Assembly (NCBI GenBank): GCA_002403305.1
Contig: DHHM01000023.1
Coordinates: 1-64,000, forward strand
Source of the DNA: Bacteroidales bacterium UBA4772
GTDB lineage: Bacteria; Bacteroidota; Bacteroidia; Bacteroidales; VadinHA17
DNA: 64,000 nucleotides
Direction of reading: 5' to 3'
Part shown: in pieces, positions 33,248-41,570 of the stretch
Layout: each line of letters opens with the position of its first letter
Position numbering within the stretch: position 1 is the first letter of the stretch
Made by a program: the position numbers and the translations under genes
The notes under the pieces: model-generated
What the model was told of the DNA's origin: nothing
The model's database searches: none
The model's input: the letters and a program-made list of their open reading frames with translations, nothing else

Positions 33248-34480
33248 TCAATTTTTGCGTTTAGTTGCTGAAAGGCACAGATTGACGATTACTTCTACGG
33301 CTTTTTCCATTGAGTGCAGGGGAATATATTCAAACCGGCCGTGATAATTGTGACCGCCGGTAAAGATATTCGGACAGGGCAATCCCATGAATGATAGCCT
33401 GGCACCGTCGGTGCCTCCCCTGACAGGTTTGATGAGAGGCTCAATGCCGGCCTTGCGGTAAGCTTCGACAGCCTCCTCGATGATATACCAGTTTGCTTCA
33501 ATTATCTCTTTCATATTGAAATACTGATCCTTCATCCTTACCCTGACGACTGCCCCTTTATGCTCTCTCTCAACCGTTGCCGCAGCATCTTCAACCAGCT
33601 GCTTCCGCTGACTGAATTTTTCCGGGTCGTGATCCCTGATGATATATTTCATGACCGTATCCTCCACCTCTCCCCTGATGTCGTAGAGGTGGTAGAACCC
33701 CTGGTAACCTGACGTCTTTTCAGGCCTCTCATCAGCAGGAAGGAGCTTATCGAACTCCCTGGCGACCATAATGGAGTTGATCATGGTATTCTTTGCCGTG
33801 CCGGGATGGACGCTGCGTCCGCTCACAGTGACCGTTGCCGCTGCGGCATTGAAGTTCTCATATTCCAGCTCCCCGATGCCACCGCCGTCGACAGTATAGG
33901 CATAGTCAGCGCCAAAGGCTGCGACATCAAAGTGATCGGCGCCTCTTCCTATCTCCTCATCAGGGGTGAAGGCTATCCTGACTTTGCCGTGCTTCAGTGA
34001 TGGGTCTGACAGCAGCAGCTCCATCGCGGTGATAATCTCCGCGATTCCCGCCTTGTCATCTGCACCCAGCAGGGTGAGCCCGTCCGAGGTGATTATTGTC
34101 TGCCCTTTATAGGCAGCCAGTTCCGAAAACTCCTTTGGTGACAGCCTGATATCCCTGTCGCGGTTCAGAATGATGTCATTGCCGTCATAGTTATGATGGA
34201 CAATTGGGTTAATATTTGCCGAAGGGGCATCAGGACTGGTATCCATGTGTGCAATCAATCCCATTACGGGCCCCGAATCGGGTATGTTGGCCGGCAGGGT
34301 TGCCATCAGGTAACCATTACTGTCGAGAGTCACCTCTTCCAGTCCTGTCTTTCTCAGCTCATCAGCCAGACTGGAGGCAAAGAGCATCTGGCTGTTCGTT
34401 GAAGGGGTTGACCTTGAGCTCTCGTCAGATCTGGTGTCAGACCTGGCATACCCGAGGAACCTGTGCAGAAGATTTTGCAT
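33248..34480 (-). CDS. pepT: Peptidase T (tripeptidase)
   Basis: Cytosolic M20 zinc tripeptidase of 410 residues, the standard length. Motifs in order: IAHMDTSPDA (zinc His and Asp, near 77-86), LLGADDKAGIAEI (bridging Asp, near 138-150), FTPDEEIGRGADHFD (catalytic Glu and zinc Glu, near 172-186), YTVDGGGIGELEYENFNAA, HPGTAKNTM, and the final GGTDGARLSFMGLPCPNIFTGGHNYHG with the last zinc His. Nothing is missing. It removes N-terminal residues from tripeptides in peptide catabolism, in keeping with neighbouring M28, S9 and aminopeptidase P genes. Confidence 0.95.
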   Translation of the reverse strand: MQNLLHRFLGYARSDTRSDESSRSTPSTNSQMLFASSLADELRKTGLEEVTLDSNGYLMATLPANIPDSGPVMGLIAHMDTSPDAPSANINPIVHHNYDGNDIILNRDRDIRLSPKEFSELAAYKGQTIITSDGLTLLGADDKAGIAEIITAMELLLSDPSLKHGKVRIAFTPDEEIGRGADHFDVAAFGADYAYTVDGGGIGELEYENFNAAAATVTVSGRSVHPGTAKNTMINSIMVAREFDKLLPADERPEKTSGYQGFYHLYDIRGEVEDTVMKYIIRDHDPEKFSQRKQLVEDAAATVEREHKGAVVRVRMKDQYFNMKEIIEANWYIIEEAVEAYRKAGIEPLIKPVRGGTDGARLSFMGLPCPNIFTGGHNYHGRFEYIPLHSMEKAVEVIVNLCLSATKRKN

Positions 34481-34561
34481 ACCCTGGCTGTTGGTTCAGC
34501 ATATAAATGTAATCCAACCGTTCGAGAAAACCAATATGCCGAAAATGATCTGCGAAGGCAC

Positions 34562-34741
34562 CTATCTCAGAAGCAGGTTGCCAAGCAGCACCCTTCCGCT
34601 CTTCCGGTATGCCCTGAAGCAGGGATCGTCTGACAGGTATACCACGGCACTCCTGCCGATTTTCCGGTTGCGGAGACGTGCCGCTGATCCTCATACCGTA
34701 TCAGCAGTGTGGTGTCAGCCGGGTTTGCCTTTACTTTTTCA
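34562..34741 (-). pseudogene. Remnant of a carboxypeptidase-like (M14) C-terminus, frameshifted
   Basis: In this 261-base gap the minus strand reads, in one frame from 34741, KVKANPADTTLLIRY and onward. After a one-base shift it reads AVVYLSDDPCFRAYRKSGR followed by VLLGNLLLR and a TAG at 34564-34562. The second part resembles the final strand-loop of zinc carboxypeptidase-like proteins, where a DDPNFRAFW-type segment precedes LFLNA. The catalytic domain is absent: DUF6320 begins immediately upstream. This looks like the tail of a deleted gene. The family identification rests on recall of the motif only. Confidence 0.4.
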
Positions 34742-35425
34742 TCAGATATGGAACATACGGCCCAGACTGTGGCCCCGCTTCAGCCTGTAGTGGATGAAGA
34801 TGAAGATCATGGCGATGATGACCAGTGAGGCGGCGGCTACCAGTGACCACGACGGAGCGAATCCGGACGATGTGAGCCTGTCGGTAAGATATTCGGTGAC
34901 GAGGACATACAGTGCCACAGCAACAAGGATCGTAGCCAGCAGGTTCAGACCCCGGTACCTGGAGAAGGAGTTCAGGTAAACCACTGCGGCTGTGAGGACA
35001 GCTGCCGAGATTACCAGGGGGCAGGCCATGGAGAGGAACCACTCTGTTTCTCCGGTAAGCAGGTCTATGAACCACAGGAAGAGCAGTGTAAAGAGTGTTG
35101 TTGCCGATATCATCCAATAGGGCTTTTTCCTGAGGAACCAGAACCCTGACACCAGGGCTATCAGGTAGCCTATGCATGTTGTTGTCAGGAGTGACCATCC
35201 CATTCCTTTGACGAATGCAGCGTCAATGGCTATTGTGATGATGACGCCGGAGACAAGGAGCAGCATTATTATCTCGTACACATGTTTTGCGTTCTGGATT
35301 TTTGAGAGCCTGAAGAGGTCGGCGGGTGATGCCACCCTGCCGGCTGAGTCTTCTGAAGGTTCGCAGAGAGGACATCTCTCGTTTCCTTCCCCGAGGTCCA
35401 CTCCGCAGTTTTTACATATAGCCAT
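34742..35425 (-). CDS. DUF6320 zinc-ribbon membrane protein
   Basis: 227 residues. The N-terminal zinc ribbon ICKNCGVDLGEGNERCPLC has four Cys (about 4, 7, 17 and 20). Six hydrophobic segments follow between about 47 and 215, then the basic tail RLKRGHSLGRMFHI. This is the DUF6320 arrangement; the function is unknown. It is 20 bases downstream of the HxxxD acyltransferase gene on the same strand, and I recall the two families occurring together, which suggests a shared membrane-linked acylation process. A decayed carboxypeptidase tail begins at its stop codon. Confidence 0.75.
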   Translation of the reverse strand: MAICKNCGVDLGEGNERCPLCEPSEDSAGRVASPADLFRLSKIQNAKHVYEIIMLLLVSGVIITIAIDAAFVKGMGWSLLTTTCIGYLIALVSGFWFLRKKPYWMISATTLFTLLFLWFIDLLTGETEWFLSMACPLVISAAVLTAAVVYLNSFSRYRGLNLLATILVAVALYVLVTEYLTDRLTSSGFAPSWSLVAAASLVIIAMIFIFIHYRLKRGHSLGRMFHI

Positions 35426-35445
35426 AGCTCAGTTCGTTAATGAAT

Positions 35446-36717
35446 TTACAGAAGTTTCACCGGCAAGCCCGCAGAGGTGAGCTTCCTGATGAAACGCTGC
35501 TGCAGTTCAGTGTTGTCAGTGATCGACCCAAAGGTAATGATGGCATTTGCTCCCAGGGTGATCAGTCCTGCAGTGATTTTAATATCCCTGTGGGGCGGGG
35601 GCGGCGTCACTGACATGGCCTGCATCAGCTCTGCCGCCGGTCCTGTCGGGGTTACCCTTCCCATATTGGTGATGGTGCTGGTGAACTGACTGGGGCCGAA
35701 CCTGTTATAGGCGAACCGCAGTACAGGACTTTTGATAAAGAGGGGGATGATACGTATAAGGGCATTCTTTTCTTTTGACACATTACGACTTATTATCTGC
35801 CTGATCCTCTTCTCGTCCGTCATCATCTTCATGGTGATCTGCACCTCCCTGAGTATCTCTTCAAAGGTGTAGTGGCCCATCCTGATGTCGATCTCAGGCA
35901 TGGCGAAGAGCGAGAAGTTGCGTAGTGTCGGGGCGTCATATCGCCTGCGCAGGTCGAACGGCACCTGCACCCGTATATACGGTGATCCCTTGCCTCTTTC
36001 ATGACGTATCTCCTGCAGGGCAAACAGGTGTACCGAAGCCAGGTATTCAGTGATAGTGCATTCCGTCTCCCGGGTGAGTGTGGCCAGCCGTTCGGCCGGC
36101 ACTTCAAGCTCTGTCACCCTGAACCGCGGAGCTTCTCTGAGAGGATAGGGGAGATGCCATGCCTTCGACATCACCCGGGGACTGGGCATACCCCTGCCGT
36201 ATATCTTTGAAAACATATCATCGCCGCTGCCCGGAAGAGGTCCTCCGCTCACCTCCGGGAAGGGCACCTCGGTTATTCCAAAAGCGTGTGTGAAATAAAA
36301 GTTCAACATAGTCTTAAGGAAGAAGAGAGCACCGCCACCGTCAGTGAGAATATGAAAGAACTCCACCGAGATGATGTTTTCGCGCGCCAGAACACGGTAT
36401 ACAAGCTCGCCGTTCATGGTGCGCGGAAAAGGCTGGCACCGCGGTCCGGTGTCGGCCATAACCCTGGGAGCCATACCGTTATACTCGAGGTAATACCAGA
36501 AAAAGCCCTTGCAAAGCTCAACACTGAAGAGGGGAAACAGCGCGGAAGCCTCCTCTGAGGCTTTTTTCAGGGCGGGGAGATTCACGGGAGCGAAGAGCCA
36601 GACCGAGATGCGGAAAACGCCCGTCAGTTCAGACCCTGTGATGGCAGGGTAGATCTTGGCAGCATTGTCAAGCTTCATCCATGCAGCTGTTAAATGGCTT
36701 TCTCCTTCTCTCCCCAT
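35446..36717 (-). CDS. HxxxD acyltransferase (condensation/alcohol acetyltransferase-like)
   Basis: About 423 residues from the ATG of MGREGE; an ATG ten codons upstream is possible. The protein has the two-lobe CoA-dependent acyltransferase fold, with the catalytic HxxxDG as FHILTDGGGALF (near 130) and later segments VPFDLRRRYDAPTLRNFSLFAMPEID (near 265) and SFGSITDN-like GSITDNTELQQRFIRKL at the C-terminus. In the same superfamily are NRPS condensation domains and alcohol acetyltransferases. There is no carrier protein or NRPS nearby, so a stand-alone acyl transfer is likely; the substrate is unknown. Paired with DUF6320. Confidence 0.75.
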   Translation of the reverse strand: MGREGESHLTAAWMKLDNAAKIYPAITGSELTGVFRISVWLFAPVNLPALKKASEEASALFPLFSVELCKGFFWYYLEYNGMAPRVMADTGPRCQPFPRTMNGELVYRVLARENIISVEFFHILTDGGGALFFLKTMLNFYFTHAFGITEVPFPEVSGGPLPGSGDDMFSKIYGRGMPSPRVMSKAWHLPYPLREAPRFRVTELEVPAERLATLTRETECTITEYLASVHLFALQEIRHERGKGSPYIRVQVPFDLRRRYDAPTLRNFSLFAMPEIDIRMGHYTFEEILREVQITMKMMTDEKRIRQIISRNVSKEKNALIRIIPLFIKSPVLRFAYNRFGPSQFTSTITNMGRVTPTGPAAELMQAMSVTPPPPHRDIKITAGLITLGANAIITFGSITDNTELQQRFIRKLTSAGLPVKLL

Positions 36718-36809
36718 CCTTTCGTTTGTTTGTACAAAGGTAAACATTACACCGGCATATCATTATATGCTGTTGGACAACTTCAGAGCCAGGCGTCTGC
36801 TAACTTTCT

Positions 36810-36817
36810 TATATTTG
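36810..36817 (+). promoter_or_regulatory. Candidate promoter -7 of the S9 peptidase gene
   Basis: TATATTTG matches TAnnTTTG and lies 38 bases before the chosen ATG. No clear TTTG at -33. Confidence 0.4.
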
Positions 36818-36855
36818 TTCCCATTATACCAAATCTTAACCACACTATTACTATT

Positions 36856-39018
36856 ATGAAGCAGATGTTCAGGATCATTCAGTTTTCGTTACTGTTGATT
36901 GTAACCATAACCCTTTCGGGACAGCGGCCGGGCTTTTCAGATCAGCAGCCGGGGCTGATCAAATGGATTGATGACAACCGGATGCTTATCCGCACCCTGG
37001 ATGCAGAGAAGAAACCTGTGATTTCCGAATATAACTGCAGGACAGGCAGGTCAGTTGCTGTCACGGATTATAAAACCGACATGCAGAAGCTCAGGGAGAT
37101 GCTCCCTGAAGGGGTTGAGCCGGGACCTGGCATGGCCGTTTCTTCTGACATGAAGGCTGTTGTGTCGCTCCGCGATAATGATCTGTGGTATTATGACGGG
37201 AGTGACAGTGCAGGCATAAGACTGACTGACGATACCGGCTTGGAGGTTAACATGAGGTTTGCCCCCGGCGACAGGAAGATTGCCTACACAAAGGAGAAGG
37301 ATCTCTATGTCTATGACCTCGACGCAGGGAAGGAGACCAGACTGACTTTTGATGCCGATGAGAAGATTTACAACGGCTGGGCTTCATGGGTCTACTACGA
37401 GGAGATCCTTGGCAGAGCCTCAAGGTATGCGGCCTTCTGGTGGTCACCTGATGCGGCACGCATCGCATACCTGCATACTGATGACAACCCCGTGCCCCAA
37501 TATTACCTGAACAGGCTGGAGGATAGCGACGGTCCCCGTGGTGAGTTGGAAATAACCGCTTACCCGAAAGCCGGTGATCCCAACCCGAAAGTGAAGATGG
37601 GAGTGGTGGATCTTTCAACGGGAGAGACCACCTGGGTTAAAACCGATGAAGAGATAGACCAGTACATTGCATGGCCGTCATGGACACCTGACGGTCAAAA
37701 GCTGATGGTACAGGTGCTGAACCGTGACCAGAACGACATGCGCTTTATACTTGCCGATGTGACCACCGGTGATTACACGGAGGTATACAGGGAGACGAGG
37801 CAGACATGGGTCGATTTCTTCGAGGATATCCACGTGATGAGTGACGGTAGCGGATTTATTGTCAGGAGTTACCGTAACGACTGGTACAATCTCTACTGGT
37901 ACGGGTGGGATGGAGTCCTCAGGTCACAGATCACCGATTTCGACTGGAAGGTGACCTCCATTGTAAAGGTTGATGAGGCCCGCGGGGAGATATACTTCAA
38001 CGGTACCGGTCCTGGTGCCCTTGACAACCATTTTTACAGGGCCAGGCTTGACGGCACGAGGCTGCTGAAGGTCACAGATGGCGGAGGCTATCATTCAGCC
38101 TCAGTCTCACCGGGAGGCTCATGGTTCCTGGACAGCTGGAGCAGCCTTGAGAGTCCGGGCAGTATAGATCTCATTGACAAAAGAGGCAGGAAGGTGCGTA
38201 CCATCCACACCGCTGAGTCTCCCGCTTTTGATGACGGAAAGCATCAGAGGCAGGAATTGGTGACCATCAGGAGTGCTGACAGTCTCTTTGACATGCCCGC
38301 CCTGATCACCTATCCCGTCAGCTTCGATCCGGCAAAGAAATACCCGGTGATATTCACTGTCTACGGTGGCCCTGACGCGGGGAGCATCCGCAACCGGTGG
38401 ATGGACTACCAGCCGCGCTGGTATGCTGAGAACGGTATTGTCACCATCAATGTTGACCACCGTGGTTCGGGTACCTTCGGTAAGCGGGGGCTCGACTACA
38501 TGCACCGCGCGCTGGGCAGGTGGGAGATTTCAGACTATTCCGATGCGGTTAAGTGGCTGCGTGAACAGCCATGGGTTGATCCTTTGCGTATTGGCATTAC
38601 CGGAGGTTCATACGGCGGTTACGTGACATGCATGGCACTTACGGCAGGGGCTGATTACTGGACTCACGGCATTGCCGATTATTCGGTTACTGACTGGAGA
38701 CTCTATGACAATGTATATACTGAGAGATACATGGACACCCCGGAAGATAATCCTGAAGGATACAGAAACGGCTCCGTGTTGCCCCATGCGGAGAATCTCA
38801 GTGGCAAGCTGCTTCTACGTCACGGAGATATTGATGATAACGTGCACATGCAGAATACGATATGGCTTGTGACCACCCTGCAGGACCTGAACAAACCGTT
38901 TGAGATGATGATATACCCCGGAGAGAGTCACGGATGGGGCGGGCCCAAGAGGATATTCATGACCAACGAGGGTAATCGCTTCTGGCTGAAGCATTTCTTT
39001 GGTATAGAGGAATATTGA
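36856..39018 (+). CDS. S9 family prolyl peptidase (dipeptidyl peptidase IV-like)
   Basis: Exported serine peptidase of 720 residues. The start is at MKQMFRI, opening a signal peptide ending in TLSGQ (about 22). The beta-propeller (DPPIV_N) spans about 60-480 with NGWASWVYYEEILGR, the Glu-Glu-containing segment that grips the substrate amino terminus in DPP IV. The alpha/beta hydrolase domain runs from about 500 to 720 with GGPDAG, the nucleophile elbow GGSYGGY near 585-591, then Asp in RHGDIDDNVHMQN (near 660) and His in GESHGWGG. The triad is complete. It cleaves Xaa-Pro dipeptides. Its TGA overlaps the start of aminopeptidase P. Confidence 0.93.
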   Translation: MKQMFRIIQFSLLLIVTITLSGQRPGFSDQQPGLIKWIDDNRMLIRTLDAEKKPVISEYNCRTGRSVAVTDYKTDMQKLREMLPEGVEPGPGMAVSSDMKAVVSLRDNDLWYYDGSDSAGIRLTDDTGLEVNMRFAPGDRKIAYTKEKDLYVYDLDAGKETRLTFDADEKIYNGWASWVYYEEILGRASRYAAFWWSPDAARIAYLHTDDNPVPQYYLNRLEDSDGPRGELEITAYPKAGDPNPKVKMGVVDLSTGETTWVKTDEEIDQYIAWPSWTPDGQKLMVQVLNRDQNDMRFILADVTTGDYTEVYRETRQTWVDFFEDIHVMSDGSGFIVRSYRNDWYNLYWYGWDGVLRSQITDFDWKVTSIVKVDEARGEIYFNGTGPGALDNHFYRARLDGTRLLKVTDGGGYHSASVSPGGSWFLDSWSSLESPGSIDLIDKRGRKVRTIHTAESPAFDDGKHQRQELVTIRSADSLFDMPALITYPVSFDPAKKYPVIFTVYGGPDAGSIRNRWMDYQPRWYAENGIVTINVDHRGSGTFGKRGLDYMHRALGRWEISDYSDAVKWLREQPWVDPLRIGITGGSYGGYVTCMALTAGADYWTHGIADYSVTDWRLYDNVYTERYMDTPEDNPEGYRNGSVLPHAENLSGKLLLRHGDIDDNVHMQNTIWLVTTLQDLNKPFEMMIYPGESHGWGGPKRIFMTNEGNRFWLKHFFGIEEY

Positions 39019-40835
39019 TGCCGGAAAACATGAATGTGAATCCTTACAGGAGTCGCCTTGCTGCCGTTCGCGCAGTGATGAAGAAGCGGGGTGTTGATGC
39101 CCTGATAGTACCCTCGGCTGATCCCCATCTCGGCGAGTATGTCCCTGATCACTGGAGGGTGATCAGGTGGCTTACTGGTTTCTCCGGCTCTGCCGGCACC
39201 GTGGTTATCACGGCGAAATTTGCAGGTCTCTGGACCGACAGTCGCTATTTTATTCAGGCTGCCGGCCAGCTCAGGGAAACGGGGTTTGAACTTGTCAGGC
39301 TGAAGATACCACACACGCCGGAGTATATCGACTGGCTTGCAGAAAAGATGAAGAGTGGCAGCCTGGTATCCGTTGACGGACGGCTGATCTCTGCCTCCAT
39401 TGCCGGCCTACTCCGTGGCAGGCTGAAGGAGCAGGGTATCAGACTCTCCCTAAGGAGCGATCTCATAGCTCCGTTATGGCACGACCGGCCTCCGTTGCCG
39501 GACGAGCAGGCTTTTGAACTGCCTCCTGAATTTGCCGGAGAGAGCCGGAAGGAGAAGATATATCGTGTGCGGGAGAGGATGGAGGTGATGAGCGTTAATT
39601 ACCAGTTGCTCACCTCCTGTGATGACGTGATGTGGCTTCTCAACATTCGTGGCAGGGACATAACCTACAGCCCGTTGCTGTTGTCATTTGCCATTGTGAG
39701 TAGAGATCAGGTGATGCTCTTTGCCGACGAGGGCAAGATACCAGGCACCATGAAAGCGGAATTTGACCGTGATGGGGTGGTGCTGCTGCCTTATGAGATG
39801 ACCACTTCGGTGCTGAGGTCACTTCCTGCCGGAAGCATCCTGCTGCTATCGCCCTCAACCACCTCGGCAGCACTGCGCGGAGCTGTTCCGGGGACCATCA
39901 GGGTCATTCATGACGTCAACATTCCTACACGGCTCAAGGCAATAAGGAATGAGACTGAGATAAAGAACCTGCGTGAAGTGATGATCAGGGACGGTGTGGC
40001 CCTCACCCGCTTTTTCATCTGGTTTGAGAAGAGCCTTGGCAGGGAAAAGATTACGGAGCTCTCTGCCTCGGCGAAGCTTGAGTCTCTGCGGATGGAGCAG
40101 GAGGGATGTACCGGACCCTCTTTCGCCACAATAGCAGCCTTCAACGAGCATGCAGCATTGCCTCATTATGTGCCGGGACCCGAAAGTGATGCCGTGCTGG
40201 AACAGTCGGGGATCTTTCTGCTGGATTCCGGCGGCCAGTACTACGGCGGTACTACTGATATCACCAGGACCGTTGCGCTGGGACAACCTGACGCTGAGAT
40301 GCGAAGGCACTTTACCCTGGCTCTCCGGGGCACCATTTCCCTGGCTATGGCTAAGTTTCCGCACGGCACACGCGGATATCAGCTCGAGTTGCTGGCACGA
40401 AAGGCATTGTGGGATAACGGACTGAACTACGGTCACGGCACCGGCCACGGGGTGGGCAGTTTCCTCAACGTTCACGAAGGCCCGCAGACCATAGGCTCGG
40501 CAGCTACCGGAGACCTGAAGACCGTGATTGAACCCGGCATGGTCAGCTCAGACGAACCGGCAGTCTACCTTGAGGGCAAATACGGCTTCAGGACTGAGAA
40601 CCTGATACTATGTGTCAATGACAGGGAGACTGAGTACGGAGACTTCCTGAGATTTGAGACTGTAACCCTTTGTTATATTGACAGGGCACTGACAGATCTC
40701 TCCCTGCTGGATGACACAGAGCTTCAGTGGCTCAACGATTACCATAAAATGGTATTTAACATGCTGGCTGACAGACTTAAGCCGGAAGAAAGAGAGTGGC
40801 TCGACCGGAAAACGGCCCCGCTGACCAGAGTATGA
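39018..40835 (+). CDS. pepP: Xaa-Pro aminopeptidase (M24B, aminopeptidase P)
   Basis: Cytosolic manganese enzyme of 605 residues that removes the residue before proline. The start is the ATG overlapping the S9 stop (TGATG), so it is coupled to the prolyl dipeptidase and the two act on proline-rich peptides in sequence. Two creatinase-like N-terminal domains (about 10-310) precede the pita-bread domain (about 315-540): LLDSGGQYYGGTTDITRTVALG (two metal Asp), GHGTGHGVGSFLNVHEGP (metal His), SDEPAVYLEGKYGFRTENL (metal Glu). A C-terminal 60-residue extension ends in DRKTAPLTRV. The three-domain long form is the eukaryote-like type common in Bacteroidota. Confidence 0.95.
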   Translation: MPENMNVNPYRSRLAAVRAVMKKRGVDALIVPSADPHLGEYVPDHWRVIRWLTGFSGSAGTVVITAKFAGLWTDSRYFIQAAGQLRETGFELVRLKIPHTPEYIDWLAEKMKSGSLVSVDGRLISASIAGLLRGRLKEQGIRLSLRSDLIAPLWHDRPPLPDEQAFELPPEFAGESRKEKIYRVRERMEVMSVNYQLLTSCDDVMWLLNIRGRDITYSPLLLSFAIVSRDQVMLFADEGKIPGTMKAEFDRDGVVLLPYEMTTSVLRSLPAGSILLLSPSTTSAALRGAVPGTIRVIHDVNIPTRLKAIRNETEIKNLREVMIRDGVALTRFFIWFEKSLGREKITELSASAKLESLRMEQEGCTGPSFATIAAFNEHAALPHYVPGPESDAVLEQSGIFLLDSGGQYYGGTTDITRTVALGQPDAEMRRHFTLALRGTISLAMAKFPHGTRGYQLELLARKALWDNGLNYGHGTGHGVGSFLNVHEGPQTIGSAATGDLKTVIEPGMVSSDEPAVYLEGKYGFRTENLILCVNDRETEYGDFLRFETVTLCYIDRALTDLSLLDDTELQWLNDYHKMVFNMLADRLKPEEREWLDRKTAPLTRV

Positions 40836-40876
40836 TCATGGTCATCAATTGCGGCAGATCACGGGAATAACACGAG

Positions 40877-41006
40877 GTGTATAAATATAACGAAGGAGGG
40901 TGGTACTCACGGGACCCGGATAGGTAAACTTTCGCCGGAACAGCAAAAGATTGTATTCACCAAACTTGAGGAGTGGCTTGACGAAACTCCCCGGAGCAGG
41001 CAGTAG
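40877..41006 (+). pseudogene. Possible frameshifted remnant of a small protein gene
   Basis: Within the 339-base gap after pepP, a GTG at 40877 opens YKYNEGGWYSRDPDR and then stops at 40925-40927. In the overlapping frame the sequence continues sensibly as RIGKLSPEQQKIVFTKLEE followed by WLDETPRSRQ and a TAG at 41004-41006. Together they look like one short protein of about 45 residues broken by a frameshift at about 40918. Purifying-looking composition in both halves argues against chance, but I do not recognise a family. Confidence 0.3.
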
Positions 41007-41051
41007 CCGACGTAAGTTCTCTCATTGCATCAGTTTCAAATATTAAATTAA

Positions 41052-41084
41052 TTTGCAAATGTTAAAAATATTTAAATACCTTTG
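41052..41084 (+). promoter_or_regulatory. Promoter of the RRM protein gene
   Basis: TTTG at 41052-41055 and TACCTTTG at 41077-41084, 21 bases apart, match both elements of the Bacteroidota consensus. This is the best full promoter match in the window. It implies a leader of about 85 nt before the start codon, usual for cold-responsive RNA-binding protein genes. Confidence 0.65.
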
Positions 41085-41174
41085 TGTTGATTAGCAGGTC
41101 TGAAGAGGCCGGCAGAAGTGCATGTGCCCCTCCCTGTTGATTTTGTTGTTTTATTAACATTTAATTTATTTCAA

Positions 41175-41477
41175 ATGAACATTTTTGTCGCCAAGCTGAG
41201 TTCTGTTACCAAAGCAGAAGACCTTCAGGAACTTTTCAGCAAATTTGGGGAGGTTATCTCCGCAAAAGTTATCATGGACCGTGAGACCGGCTTTTCCAAG
41301 CGTTATGGTTTCGTAGAGATGGCTGATGACCGTGCCGGTTATGAGGCTATCGAAAAACTCAACAATTCAGAGCTCGATGGCAGTCAGATCATCGTTAAGA
41401 AGTCTGAGCCGAAGGCAGAGAAGAAGCCTTTCAGGCCCCGTCGTGATTTCCGCGACAGGGATGAACCGAAATATTAG
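41175..41477 (+). CDS. RNA-binding protein with one RRM domain
   Basis: Small RNA-binding protein of 100 residues. The start at MNIFVAKL is chosen because it begins the RRM directly; an upstream in-frame ATG at 41118 falls in the leader. One RRM covers 1-78: RNP2 NIFVAKLSS, helix AEDLQELFSKFG, RNP1 KRYGFVEM near 41-48, and IIVKKSEP. The C-terminal tail of about 22 residues is basic (RPRRDFRDRDEPKY). Single-RRM proteins of this shape are abundant in Bacteroidota and cyanobacteria and are often cold-induced. It has its own promoter and terminator. Confidence 0.93.
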   Translation: MNIFVAKLSSVTKAEDLQELFSKFGEVISAKVIMDRETGFSKRYGFVEMADDRAGYEAIEKLNNSELDGSQIIVKKSEPKAEKKPFRPRRDFRDRDEPKY

Positions 41478-41485
41478 GAGACAGC

Positions 41486-41518
41486 AAGAGAGGCCGGGGA
41501 CACCGGCCTCTCTTTTAT
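41486..41518 (+). terminator. Rho-independent terminator of the RRM gene
   Basis: A perfect 12-bp stem, GC-rich at its loop end (arms 41486-41497 and 41503-41514), around the loop GGACA, running into TTTT. It begins 9 bases after the RRM stop codon. Confidence 0.9.
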
Positions 41519-41545
41519 CAGAACGTTAATATGTTTTCAGGAAAG

Positions 41546-41568
41546 CGCCCTTGTTGAGGGTGTTTTTT
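41546..41568 (+). terminator. Second hairpin with T-tract between RRM and nhaD
   Basis: A 6-bp stem with one G-U pair (41546-41551 with 41557-41562), a 5-base loop and six T at 41563-41568. It could back up the terminator at 41486 and separates the RRM transcript from the convergent nhaD. Weaker than the first. Confidence 0.5.
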
Positions 41569-41570
41569 CT

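Noticed and set aside
34437..34694. 85-codon minus-strand frame in the pepT-DUF6320 gap
   Set aside because: It overlaps the pepT start and reads as noise. The better reading of this gap is a frameshifted carboxypeptidase tail in the two other frames.
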